From assembly GCF_000367365.1 (NCBI RefSeq), contig NZ_BARF01000059.1:186001-250000 (forward strand): 64,000 nucleotides of DNA. The letters run 5' to 3'. Every line of letters begins with the position of its first letter. The first letter of the stretch is position 1. The translations under genes and the position numbers were made by a program. Below, piece by piece: positions 42,346 to 50,576 of the stretch. Below the pieces are notes generated by a model. The model saw only the letters and a list, made by a program, of their open reading frames with translations. It was not told the DNA's origin and ran no database searches. The DNA comes from Streptomyces prunicolor NBRC 13075. GTDB lineage: Bacteria > Actinomycetota > Actinomycetes > Streptomycetales > Streptomycetaceae.

Positions 42346-44091
42346 TCAGCCGTGCCCGAGGATGCGTCGCAACGCGTCCGTGAGCAACTGTTCGGCGTTC
42401 CCGGCCGCGTCGGCGTGGCGGAAAGCGACATAGCCGTCGGGGCGGACGAGGAGGGCGCCCGCCTCGGACACCTCGCTCAGGCGGCCCCAGTCGCCGTACG
42501 GGTCGTCGTACTCCTGGCCGGGGCCGATCACGACCGTGGCGATGTCCAGGGACTGCGCCTGCGCCGCGCGCACCCAGGCCTCGCCGCCGATGCCGGTCAG
42601 GAGGGTGAAGCGGCCCTTGCCGACCGTGTCGAGGGTCGAGACGGTGCGCGTGCCCGACGTGATCCAGGCGTGCGGGAGCTTGGCGCCGGGGCGGGAGCTG
42701 GGCTGGTGGTACAGCTCGCGGTCGCGGTCGAACCCGGGGTCGGGCGTGCCGTCGGGCACGACCGCGGTCGAACTCTCCGCGGAATAGCGCTGGTTGAGGT
42801 CGACGCCGTGCGCGTTGAACTCGTACACCTTGAAGGCGATCGCCTCGCGCAGCGCCGCCCGCTGCTTGGCCGCGGCGGCGGATGAGTCCTTGCGGGCGTC
42901 GATGTTGGCCCACAACTGTTCGGGCGTCTGCGGGGAAAGGCCGTCCAGCGCCTCGAAGATGGGGGCAGTCTCGCCGATGGACTTGTTGGCGCGGGTGACG
43001 ATCTGCTTGCCGACCGGGGCGCGTTCGGCGTCGTAGCTGTCGAGCAGCTTCGGTGTGGCGGTGCCGTCGAGGACCAGCTTCAGCTTCCAGGCCAGGTTGT
43101 AGGCGTCCTGGATCGACGTGTTGGAGCCGAGCCCGTTCGACGGCGGGTGGCGGTGCACGGCGTCACCGGCGCACAGGACCCGGCCGTTGGCGTACGTCTC
43201 GGCGTACATCTCGTTGACCGTCCACGCCGAGGACGACTTGATGGTCACCGGGATGTCGTCGTCGCCGACCAACTGCCGTACGACGGACAGCGCGTACTCC
43301 TCGGTGAGGTCGGGGGCGCCGGCGCTCACGTCGTAGCCCCACACGATCAGCCACTCGTTCCACGGCTTGACGCAGCGCACCAGGCCCGCGCCGATGCCGC
43401 CGACGGTGGCGCCGGGGGCGAGCACCCAGTAGAGGGTGGAGGGGCGGTGCGCGGTGTACTTGCTCAGGTCCGCGTCGAAGACGATGTTGATGCTGCCCGC
43501 GACCCCCATCTGACCGCCCATCGGCAGCCCGGCGTCCTCCGCGATCTGCGAGCGTCCGCCGTCCGCGCCGATGAGGTACTTGGCGCGGATCCGGTACTCG
43601 TCGCCGCGCAGCCGGTCCTCGACGGTGACCGTGACACCGTCCTCGTCCTGCACGAAGGACTTGTAGACCGTGCTGAAACGGACGTTGGAGCCGCGCGCGA
43701 GCGCCGCGTCGATCAGTACCGGCTCCATCAGGTGCTGCGGCATGTCGCACATGCGGGTCGGGCTGGCCAGGTCGTGGGCGGCCTGCACGAGCGGGTCGTT
43801 GCCCCAGGAGCGGATCCGGCCCAGCTCCTCGCCGGCCATGCTGGTGCAGAACGTGGTGTTGCCCATCAGGTGCTGCGGCGTCGCCTGGGCAAGCACCTCG
43901 TCCTCGACGCCGAGGTCGCGCAGGATCTCCATGGTGCGCTGGTTGGTGATGTGCGCGCGGGGCGTCCTGGTGAGGCGCGAGTAGCGCGTGACGACGATGT
44001 GGGGCACGCCGTAGGTGCTCAGCGCCAGCGCGGCACACGCGCCGGCCGGGCCGCTGCCCACGATCAGTACGTCGGTCTCGACAACGTGCAC
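42346..44091 (-). CDS. FAD-dependent phenol/resorcinol hydroxylase
   Basis: 581 residues from a GTG at 44091. Class A flavoprotein monooxygenase: GSGPAGACAALAL (FAD ADP-binding) near residue 12, the DG motif GADGGRSQIAEDAGL, and GDAVHRHPPSNGLGSNTSIQDAYNLAWKL (second FAD motif), followed by a thioredoxin-like C-terminal domain. With hydroxyquinol dioxygenase and maleylacetate reductase downstream it most likely hydroxylates resorcinol to hydroxyquinol; chlorophenol hydroxylases (TfdB) are homologous. First gene of the operon; the upstream TGTCTC palindrome indicates control by the divergent Fis-type activator. Confidence 0.88.
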   Translation of the reverse strand: MHVVETDVLIVGSGPAGACAALALSTYGVPHIVVTRYSRLTRTPRAHITNQRTMEILRDLGVEDEVLAQATPQHLMGNTTFCTSMAGEELGRIRSWGNDPLVQAAHDLASPTRMCDMPQHLMEPVLIDAALARGSNVRFSTVYKSFVQDEDGVTVTVEDRLRGDEYRIRAKYLIGADGGRSQIAEDAGLPMGGQMGVAGSINIVFDADLSKYTAHRPSTLYWVLAPGATVGGIGAGLVRCVKPWNEWLIVWGYDVSAGAPDLTEEYALSVVRQLVGDDDIPVTIKSSSAWTVNEMYAETYANGRVLCAGDAVHRHPPSNGLGSNTSIQDAYNLAWKLKLVLDGTATPKLLDSYDAERAPVGKQIVTRANKSIGETAPIFEALDGLSPQTPEQLWANIDARKDSSAAAAKQRAALREAIAFKVYEFNAHGVDLNQRYSAESSTAVVPDGTPDPGFDRDRELYHQPSSRPGAKLPHAWITSGTRTVSTLDTVGKGRFTLLTGIGGEAWVRAAQAQSLDIATVVIGPGQEYDDPYGDWGRLSEVSEAGALLVRPDGYVAFRHADAAGNAEQLLTDALRRILGHG

Positions 44092-44223
44092 GGCGGGACA
44101 CTCCAGGGGTGAGGCAGGGGTGCGACGGAGGTGGGCAGGTGGAAACAGGTGGAGCCAAGTTGAGGCAGAGGTGAGAAAGGCACCGACTCTTCACGATCAT
44201 GATGCGGGCCGGACCTGCGCGGG

Positions 44224-44240
44224 TGTCTCATTACGAGACA
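44224..44240. promoter_or_regulatory. Operator TGTCTC-N5-GAGACA in the divergent regulator promoter
   Basis: TGTCTCATTACGAGACA is a perfect 6-base inverted repeat with 5-base spacer between the flavin hydroxylase and its regulator. It is the best candidate binding site for the Fis-type protein. The same core occurs at 37351-37367. Confidence 0.7.
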
Positions 44241-44292
44241 GTTACAGCCCCGCGGCGGTCGCCGCCACGGGCCCGATACGGTGAGAGGCGTC

Positions 44293-46242
44293 ATGACCAC
44301 CGTGGAGCACTTCCCCGCCCTCGCCCCGCTGCGCCAGGCGCGCGAGCGGTTCCTGAGCGACCGCCCGCTGCCCGACGACGTCCCGGACGAGGTCCTCGCG
44401 GCCTGGCGCCGCGCCCGCTTCTTCGGCGTACGGCACGACCTCGATGGACCGGTCCACGATCCCGAACTCCCGGCCGATTCCGCCCTGTTGGAGGCCGCGC
44501 GGCCCGTGCTGGACCGCATCGCGCCGGCGCTCGGCCACTCGGCGATGCTCCTCACCGACGAGCGGCTGCGGGTGCTGTGGACCACGGGCGAGGTCCCCGG
44601 CGACGACCGGTGCCGCGACCTGTCCGAGCGGGAGGTGGGCCACAACAGCGCGGCCCTCGCCCTGCGCACCCGGCGCCGGGCCGAGGTGCACGGCCCCGAG
44701 CACTTCCTCGATGTGTGGCAGGACGTGTCGGCGGTCAGCGTGCCCCTCCTCGCCCCGGATTCCGGGCAGGCACTGGGCACGGTGACCGTCGCATCCGCCC
44801 TGTGCGCGGGCTGCGGCCCGCATCCGGGGGCCGCGCTCGCCGAGGCGACGGCCACGGCGGTCGAAGCGGAACTGCTCGCCCGCTCCCGCACCGCCGAACG
44901 GGTGCTCCTCGACGCCTACACCCGGGCCGCCCACGGCCCGGACCGCGCGGTCGTCGCCCTCGACGGCCGCAACCGCCTCGTCAGCGAGGCCGCGGTGCGC
45001 CTTGCGACACCTCAGGTACTGGCCGCGCTGGAACGGTCCAGCACGAGCGAGCGCGCCTCCGGCACACGGCCGCCCCACGACTCACAGCCGCCTCAGGACA
45101 CTGGGGGCGGTGCGGTGGTGGAACGGTCCAACGGCGCCGGGGGCGGTCCGGTCCAGGAGCGGCCCGCCGACGCCGGGGGCGGTCCAGCGCTGGAACGGTC
45201 CCACGACGCCGGGGGCGGTCCGAACCGGGAGCGGCCGACCGACGCCGGCGGCGGTCCAGCGTTGGAACGGTCCCACGACACCGGATGCCGTCCGGTGCAG
45301 GAGCAGCCCTACGACCTGACGCTCCCCGACGGTGCCGGGTGCACCGCCGAGATCACTCCCGTACGGCATGAAGGGCGCGTTCTCGGGATCGTCGCCGTAC
45401 TCGAAGCGCGCCCTGCCGAGGCACCGGTGCCGCGTCTCGTGCCGCGTCCCGCGCTGGCACTCGCGGGTGGTTCGGTGCCCTGGCGGCACGCGGTCGCGCG
45501 GGCGGTGGAGCTGGCCCGGGTCCCCGAGCCGCTGCTGCTGACCGGTGAGCGCGGGAGCGGCAAGACCGCGCTGGCCCGTGAACTGCTCGGCGAGCGGGAG
45601 CCGTTGGTCGCCGATGCCGCCGAGTCGCCCGAACTCGGCGTGAAGTACAGCGAGTTGGCCGACGGCCGCCCGCTGCTCCTGCGGCACGCCGAACGGCTCG
45701 CCCAGCCGGACGTCGCCGCGCTCAACTCCCTGCTCGACGAACACCCCGATGTGCACTTGCTGGTCACCTACACGCCCGGTACTCCCCCGGGCCCGTGCTT
45801 CCAGCGCCTGCTGGACACCCTGGCGGCCCGGTCGGTGACCTTGCCCGCACTGCGTGAACGCCCGGAGGACGTACGGGAGTTGCTGCCGGTCCTCGCGCCC
45901 CGCCCGGCCCCGGGACAGCCGCCGCTCACCTGGACGCTGGACGCGTTGCGCGCCCTGGAGGAACACCCCTGGCCCGGGAACGTCACCGAACTCGCGCATG
46001 TCGTCAGGGCGTTGGCGGAACACCGGCGGGTCACCGGGCCCGTGCGGCGGGCCGAACTTCCCGACCCCGTCCGGGAGCGTCCCGCGGCCCGGCGGCTCAG
46101 CCCGATGGAACACGCCGAACGCACCGCGATCCTGGCGGCCTTGCGTCGGCACGGGGGCAACAAGGCGCGGGCGGCCGCCGCGTTGGGGATCGGCCGGGCG
46201 ACGCTGTACCGCAAGCTGCGCGGTTACCAAGGCATCTCGTAG
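44293..46242 (+). CDS. Fis-type enhancer-binding regulator with GAF and degenerate AAA domain
   Basis: 649 residues from ATG 44293, preferred over the GTG 12 bases upstream because AGAGG lies before it. Order: N-terminal GAF-like sensor (about 50-230), a spacer with six 12-residue repeats (271-342), AAA+ domain (about 395-570; Walker A GERGSGKTA, PWPGNVTELAHVV) and a C-terminal Fis HTH (GGNKARAAAALGIGRATLYRKL). The sigma54-contact GAFTGA motif is absent, as in the actinobacterial sigma54-independent group (AcoR/MimR-like). It likely activates the divergent resorcinol operon with an aromatic effector. Confidence 0.85.
   Translation: MTTVEHFPALAPLRQARERFLSDRPLPDDVPDEVLAAWRRARFFGVRHDLDGPVHDPELPADSALLEAARPVLDRIAPALGHSAMLLTDERLRVLWTTGEVPGDDRCRDLSEREVGHNSAALALRTRRRAEVHGPEHFLDVWQDVSAVSVPLLAPDSGQALGTVTVASALCAGCGPHPGAALAEATATAVEAELLARSRTAERVLLDAYTRAAHGPDRAVVALDGRNRLVSEAAVRLATPQVLAALERSSTSERASGTRPPHDSQPPQDTGGGAVVERSNGAGGGPVQERPADAGGGPALERSHDAGGGPNRERPTDAGGGPALERSHDTGCRPVQEQPYDLTLPDGAGCTAEITPVRHEGRVLGIVAVLEARPAEAPVPRLVPRPALALAGGSVPWRHAVARAVELARVPEPLLLTGERGSGKTALARELLGEREPLVADAAESPELGVKYSELADGRPLLLRHAERLAQPDVAALNSLLDEHPDVHLLVTYTPGTPPGPCFQRLLDTLAARSVTLPALRERPEDVRELLPVLAPRPAPGQPPLTWTLDALRALEEHPWPGNVTELAHVVRALAEHRRVTGPVRRAELPDPVRERPAARRLSPMEHAERTAILAALRRHGGNKARAAAALGIGRATLYRKLRGYQGIS
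45103..45318 (+). repeat. Six-copy 36-bp coding repeat in the Fis-type regulator
   Basis: Six units of 12 codons each with consensus GGGPxxERxxDA (for example GGGPVQERPADA and GGGPALERSHDA). The first five are close to the consensus and the last is degenerate (GCRPVQEQPYDL). It forms a charged, flexible linker between the GAF and AAA domains. Confidence 0.85.
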
Positions 46243-46268
46243 GCGAGCGCCGCCGTTTGACGAAAGGG

Positions 46269-46340
46269 CCGAACGAGCCGAACGAGCCGAACGAGCCGAA
46301 CGAGCCGAACGAGCCGAACGAGCCGAACGAGCCGAACGAG
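46269..46340. repeat. 9-bp tandem repeat, eight perfect copies
   Basis: CCGAACGAG is repeated exactly eight times between the convergent stops of the Fis-type gene (46242) and the membrane-protein gene (46342). It would be prone to slippage; a terminator is not obvious in it. Confidence 0.9.
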
Positions 46341-46341
46341 C

Positions 46342-46878
46342 TTATTTGATCAGGGCGTTGGCCACGACGACCACCACCCCGAGCAACGCGTCCACCGCCC
46401 CGATGACCATGGCCGCCACCCAACTCCGGGCCGACCAGCGGGCGGTGACCAGCCCCAGGCAGAACAGCAGCGCGATGTTGAGGACGAACGCCGCGTACTC
46501 GACGCCGTTCGCGGGCCACCAGCCCCAGCCGGCCCCGGCGAGCAGCAGGACGGTGGGCAACGCGGCGGCGACCAGGGGCCACTCGTCGCGCAGGGTGCGC
46601 AGGGCGTCCCAGCGGCGGTGCGGGGCGCGCTCGGCGATGTAGTGGGCGTATCCGTGGGCGAGTGCCGAGGCGGCGGCGGTCACCAGCAGCCACAGGGCGT
46701 CGTAGCGGCGGCTGCTCCGGTCGGTGTGGCCGTACTGGGTGAGCGCGGCGACCATCGAGCAGGCGAGGACGGCGCCGTAGACGCCCCCGAAGAGGATGTT
46801 CTCCCGGGTTGCGTGCGGGTGCGGGTGCGGCTGCGAGTGTGGGTGTGGCTCGGGGACGGCTGCCGTGGTCTGCGCCAT
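46342..46878 (-). CDS. Small multi-pass membrane protein with His/Pro-rich N-terminus
   Basis: 178 residues from ATG 46878; a GTG 15 bases upstream has a better spaced G-rich ribosome binding site and is an alternative. The N-terminus is His/Pro-rich (EPHPHSQPHPHPHATREN), suggesting possible metal binding. Then about four hydrophobic segments: ILFGGVYGAVLACSMVAALT, WLLVTAAASALAHGYAHYIAE, LVAAALPTVLLLAGAGWGWW and VLNIALLFCLGLVTARW plus a C-terminal one. No enzymatic motif is recognised. Its function is unknown. Confidence 0.65.
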   Translation of the reverse strand: MAQTTAAVPEPHPHSQPHPHPHATRENILFGGVYGAVLACSMVAALTQYGHTDRSSRRYDALWLLVTAAASALAHGYAHYIAERAPHRRWDALRTLRDEWPLVAAALPTVLLLAGAGWGWWPANGVEYAAFVLNIALLFCLGLVTARWSARSWVAAMVIGAVDALLGVVVVVANALIK

Positions 46879-47000
46879 GCCCTCCACGATCACCCGGCCC
46901 CGCCCGGGCCGCCACTCCGCGACGAAGTGTCCTCCGACCTGGGCCGATACCCCACACAGTGTCCACGCCTCGACCGGTCCACCCCGGCTAGGGTCGCGGC

Positions 47001-47345
47001 ATGACGCACAGTTTCGTAGTCCGTATCCCCGACGCCGAGCTCGAGGCCGAGCCGCTCGATCCGGCGCAGATCGTCTCGGGTACGCCCGAGGTCACCGGGA
47101 AGGTCGTGTGGGAGTCCGAGGACGGCAAGCAGGTCCGCGGGATCTGGCAGATCACGCCGGGTGTGGTCACCGACACGGAGGCGGACGAGCTGTTCGTCGT
47201 GATCAGCGGTTCGGCCACGATCGAGGTCGAGGACGGCGAGACGCTGACCGTCGGCCCCGGGGACATGGCCGTGCTGCGCGAGGGCGACCGTACGACGTGG
47301 ACGGTGCACGAGACACTGCGCAAGGCGTACGCGATCAATCTTTGA
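47001..47345 (+). CDS. Cupin-domain protein
   Basis: 114 residues with the single-domain cupin pattern: IWQITPGVVTDTEADELFVVISGSATIEVEDG then TLTVGPGDMAVLREGDRTTWTVHE, lacking the full His-rich metal site (motif 1 has Asp/Glu instead of paired His). A TAGGGT -10-like box lies 7 bases before the ATG, so the mRNA may be leaderless. It is divergent from the small membrane protein gene. Possibly an isomerase- or binding-type cupin; substrate unknown. Confidence 0.75.
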   Translation: MTHSFVVRIPDAELEAEPLDPAQIVSGTPEVTGKVVWESEDGKQVRGIWQITPGVVTDTEADELFVVISGSATIEVEDGETLTVGPGDMAVLREGDRTTWTVHETLRKAYAINL

Positions 47346-47367
47346 GCGGGCTCAATCTTTGAGCGGG
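47335..47367. repeat. Tandem duplication spanning the cupin stop codon
   Basis: TCAATCTTTGAGCGGG occurs at 47335-47350 and 47352-47367 (17-bp period). The TGA stop of the cupin gene (47343-47345) lies in the first copy; the second reaches the stop region of the convergent LacI gene. Confidence 0.75.
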
Positions 47368-47368
47368 G

Positions 47369-48400
47369 TCAACGCGGCTGCGCCGTAGGCAAGTTGTAGG
47401 GCGTGACGACCTGGATCGCGGACGGCAGGGTCGGGCCCGCGGGCGGCAGCGCGTCGTGGGCGCGCATCACGATGCGGCAGGCCTCGCGGACGTCCTGGCG
47501 CAGGTCGTGGTGGAGGACGGCGGACAGGCGCTGCTCGTGCAGCAGCCGGGTGTTGTCGTGGTCGAGGTCGTGCGCGACGAACACGGCGCACTCGCGGCCC
47601 AGGTCGGCGAAGGCGCGCAGGGTCGCGATGTTGCCGCCGCCGATCGAGTAGACCGCGCGGATGTCCGGGTCGCGCTTGAGGGCTGCCCGGACCAGCTCGT
47701 ACTGGGTGGCGTCCAGGCCGTGGCCCTCGGTGATCTCGACGAGGGCCCGCTCCGGGTAGCGGGCGCGCATGGTGCTGCGGAACCCCATCTCGCGTTCTTC
47801 CTCGTTGCGGAAGAAACCGCTGCTCAGGCTGGTGAGGACGTTGCCGGGGCGGTCGCCGAGCCACTGGCCCATCAGATAGGCGGCCGTCGCGCCCGCCGCC
47901 CGGTTGTCTATGCCGACGTAGGCCAGCCGGGCGCTCGCGGGCAAGTCGGTGACCAGGGTGACGACCGGGATACCGGCGGCGACGAGCCGGCCGACCGCGG
48001 CGGTGATCTCGGGGACGTCCGGCGCCTTGAGGATGACGCCCTGCGAGCCGCGCCGGACGATCCGGTCCAGGGTTCCGACCAGCTCCTTCACCGGCGCGGT
48101 CTCCCGGAAGTGGAAGCGTGAGCGCACGACGGCCGGGTGCAGATCGGGCAGCTCGGCCTCCAGCGCGTTCCGTACGGCGGTGGAGAAGCGCTCCGGCGTC
48201 TGCATCACGATGTCGATCATGAACGTACGGCCGACGAGCCTGACCTGGGTGCGCTGCCGGTCGAGATCGGCGATGGCCTGCCGTACCTCACGCTGCGTGC
48301 TCTCGCGAACCCCGCCCCTGCCGTTCAGGACCCGGTCCACGGTGGCCTCGCTGAGACCCGCCTGACGTGCGATTTCGCGGATCGGGAAGGGGTGGCCCAC
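47369..48400 (-). CDS. LacI-family regulator of the inositol locus
   Basis: 343 residues from a GTG at 48400 with AAGGAG upstream. HTH IREIARQAGLSEATVDRVLNGRGGVRESTQREV, then a sugar-binding Peripla_BP-type domain (TFMIDIVMQTPERFSTAVRN start). It is divergent from the PhyH-SDR-dehydrogenase genes and the first regulator next to the inositol genes, so it is the leading candidate to control this locus. Similarity to inositol regulators is by position and fold, not by a proved specificity. Confidence 0.82.
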   Translation of the reverse strand: MGHPFPIREIARQAGLSEATVDRVLNGRGGVRESTQREVRQAIADLDRQRTQVRLVGRTFMIDIVMQTPERFSTAVRNALEAELPDLHPAVVRSRFHFRETAPVKELVGTLDRIVRRGSQGVILKAPDVPEITAAVGRLVAAGIPVVTLVTDLPASARLAYVGIDNRAAGATAAYLMGQWLGDRPGNVLTSLSSGFFRNEEEREMGFRSTMRARYPERALVEITEGHGLDATQYELVRAALKRDPDIRAVYSIGGGNIATLRAFADLGRECAVFVAHDLDHDNTRLLHEQRLSAVLHHDLRQDVREACRIVMRAHDALPPAGPTLPSAIQVVTPYNLPTAQPR

Positions 48401-48507
48401 CGGTCGTCTCCTTGAGGGGTTTTTGATGGCTTGCTGCTGGTTGTTCGAAGGGTTTGTACTGACAAGAATGACAGGACCGCACCGCTCCGTGACCCGAGGG
48501 GACGACG

Positions 48508-49683
48508 ATGTCCTTCACATCAGCAGAAACCCGCGCCTGGCTCACCGAGCAGGACTGCGACCTCGACGCCTTCCGCACGCTCGTCGAGCAGCCGACCGAC
48601 CTGGCCGACTTCCCGTACGCGTCCTCGGTCGAGCGGAACGTCCTCGTCTACGACAGCGACCGGCTCCGCAAGTCCGTGGCGGCCGGCGAGCGCCGTGAGG
48701 TGCAGGCCGAGCTGGTGCAGGCGTTCGCCGAGGGGCCCGGCATCGTGGTCCTGCAGGGTGCCTTCCCGGATCTGTCGGTCGTGGACCGTTCCACAGAGGT
48801 GTTCGAGGCCCTGATCGCCGAGCAGCGCGCGTCGGGCGCGGGCGCCGGGGACCACTTCGCGAAGCCCGGGGCCAACGACCGGGTGTGGAACGCGCTGGAG
48901 AAGGCCGCGCTCTACGACCCGGAGGCGTTCGCCGACTACTACGCGAACGACATCCTGGCCCTGGTCTCCACCGCCTGGCTCGGCCCCGGCTACCAGGTCA
49001 CCTCGCAGATCAACGTGGTCCACCCGGGCGGCGCGGCACAGACCGTGCACCGCGACTACCACCTCGGGTTCCTCACGAACGAGGTCGCCGCCGGGTATCC
49101 GGCGCACGTGCACCGTCTCTCCCCCGTGCTCACGCTCCAAGGGGCGGTCGCGCACTGCGACATGCCGGTGGAGTCGGGGCCGACGATGTATCTGCCGCAC
49201 TCCCAGAAGTTCGAGTCGGGCTATCTGGCGTGGCGACTCCCGGAATTCCAGGCCTACTTCGAAGCGAACTACATCCAACTCCCGCTCGCCAAGGGCGATG
49301 CCGCGTTCTTCAACCCGGCGCTCTTCCACGCGGCCGGCACCAACCGCACGGCGGAGGTGCGGCGCATGGCCAACCTGCTCCAGGTGTCCTCCGCGTTCGG
49401 GCGGGCGATGGAGACGGTGGACCGCGAGGCCGTCACCAACGCCGTCTTCCCGGTGCTGCTCAGGCGCAAGGCCGAGGGCGTGGGCGAGGAGTGGCTGGAC
49501 ACGGTCGTCGCGGCGAGTGCCGAGGGCTACCCGTTCCCGACCAACCTCGACAACGACCCGCCGGTCGAGGGGCTGGCCCCGCCCTCGCAGGCCGACCTCG
49601 TACGGCGCGCGGTGCGTGAGGGGTGGGACCCGCAGGCCCTGCGCGGGGAACTGCGGGCCGCTGCCGAGCGGCGCGAGAGCTGA
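48508..49683 (+). CDS. Phytanoyl-CoA dioxygenase (PhyH) family protein
   Basis: 391 residues starting ATG 48508 with GAGGGGACG upstream. Double-stranded beta-helix, Fe(II)/2-oxoglutarate type: HRDYH (metal-binding His-x-Asp) in the first strand region and a distal His in FHAAGTNRTAEVRRM, whose Arg is the likely 2-oxoglutarate ligand. PhyH members oxidise unactivated carbon or demethylate via hydroxylation. Here it heads a four-gene plus-strand set with SDR and two Gfo/Idh dehydrogenases, all probable inositol-modifying enzymes, so it may open access to a methylated or otherwise substituted inositol. Inference from context. Confidence 0.85.
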   Translation: MSFTSAETRAWLTEQDCDLDAFRTLVEQPTDLADFPYASSVERNVLVYDSDRLRKSVAAGERREVQAELVQAFAEGPGIVVLQGAFPDLSVVDRSTEVFEALIAEQRASGAGAGDHFAKPGANDRVWNALEKAALYDPEAFADYYANDILALVSTAWLGPGYQVTSQINVVHPGGAAQTVHRDYHLGFLTNEVAAGYPAHVHRLSPVLTLQGAVAHCDMPVESGPTMYLPHSQKFESGYLAWRLPEFQAYFEANYIQLPLAKGDAAFFNPALFHAAGTNRTAEVRRMANLLQVSSAFGRAMETVDREAVTNAVFPVLLRRKAEGVGEEWLDTVVAASAEGYPFPTNLDNDPPVEGLAPPSQADLVRRAVREGWDPQALRGELRAAAERRES

Positions 49684-49684
49684 C

Positions 49685-49744
49685 GGAAACACCAAGGAAC
49701 GCCGGAGAACGCCGGGGAACACCGAGTAACGCCAAGGAAAACCA
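49685..49744. repeat. Degenerate 10-bp tandem repeat between PhyH and SDR genes
   Basis: Six 10-base units (AGGAACGCCG-like) fill the whole gap from right after the PhyH TGA to the SDR ATG. The last unit supplies AAGGA as ribosome binding site. Confidence 0.7.
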
Positions 49745-50526
49745 TGGGACTTCGACTTCTCGACGACAAGGTCGTCCTCGTCAACGGCGGCAGCCAGGGC
49801 GTGGGCGCCGCGATCGTCCGGGCGGCGGTGCGCGAGGGGGCGGTGGTGACGTTCACCGGCCGACGCGCCGAGCCCGGTGACGCCCTGGTCGCCGAGCTGG
49901 CCGAGGCGGGCGGCAAGGCGATGTTCGTCCGGGCCGACCTGTCCGACGCCGAGCAGGCGAAAGGCGCGGTGGCCGAGGTGATCGCCGCGCACGGCCGTAT
50001 CGACTGTCTGGTGAACTCCGCCGGACTCACCTCGCGGGGCTCGCTGCTGGACACCACGCCCGAGCTGTTCGACCAGCACATGGCCATCAATGTGAAGGCG
50101 CCGTTCTTCGCGATGCAGGCGACGGTGGCCGACATGACGGCACGCAAGGCACCGGGCACGGTCGTCAACATCGGCTCCAACTGCGCCCATGGCGGCCCGC
50201 CTTACCTCGCCCCGTACTCCACGGCCAAGGCCGGCCTCGCGGGCCTGACCCGTAACGCGGCCCATGCGCACCGCTTCGACCGGATCCGGATCAACACCGT
50301 CAACATCGGCTGGACGGCGACCGAGGGCGAGGACGCGACGCAGCGGGCCTTCCACGGTGCCGGGGACGACTGGCTCCGACAGGCCGCCGAACGGCTGCCG
50401 ATGGGCAAGCTCGGCCAACCGGACGAGATCGCCGACTTCGTGGTGTTCCTGCTGTCCGACCGGTCCGGGGTGGTCACCGGTTCGGTGATCGACTGGGACC
50501 AGAACGTCCTGGGCGCCCTCGACTGA
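49744..50526 (+). CDS. SDR-family oxidoreductase
   Basis: 260 residues. Classical SDR fold: cofactor motif GGSQGVG (G-x3-G-x-G type) near residue 15, NSAG at about 91, catalytic Ser/Tyr/Lys as GSNCAH ... YSTAKAG (about 155-175). It should interconvert a secondary alcohol and a ketone with NAD(P). It lies between the PhyH gene and the inositol-2-dehydrogenase-like gene in the same direction, suggesting it handles a cyclitol intermediate. The exact substrate is unknown. Confidence 0.88.
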   Translation: MGLRLLDDKVVLVNGGSQGVGAAIVRAAVREGAVVTFTGRRAEPGDALVAELAEAGGKAMFVRADLSDAEQAKGAVAEVIAAHGRIDCLVNSAGLTSRGSLLDTTPELFDQHMAINVKAPFFAMQATVADMTARKAPGTVVNIGSNCAHGGPPYLAPYSTAKAGLAGLTRNAAHAHRFDRIRINTVNIGWTATEGEDATQRAFHGAGDDWLRQAAERLPMGKLGQPDEIADFVVFLLSDRSGVVTGSVIDWDQNVLGALD

Positions 50527-50576
50527 CCTTCCCCACCCGCACCACACCCGCACCCCTCGAGAAAGCAAGAGCCCTC

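Noticed and set aside
45103..45318. CRISPR-like repeats
   Set aside because: The units are contiguous, in frame and coding for a GGGPxxER linker; there are no spacers and no cas genes.
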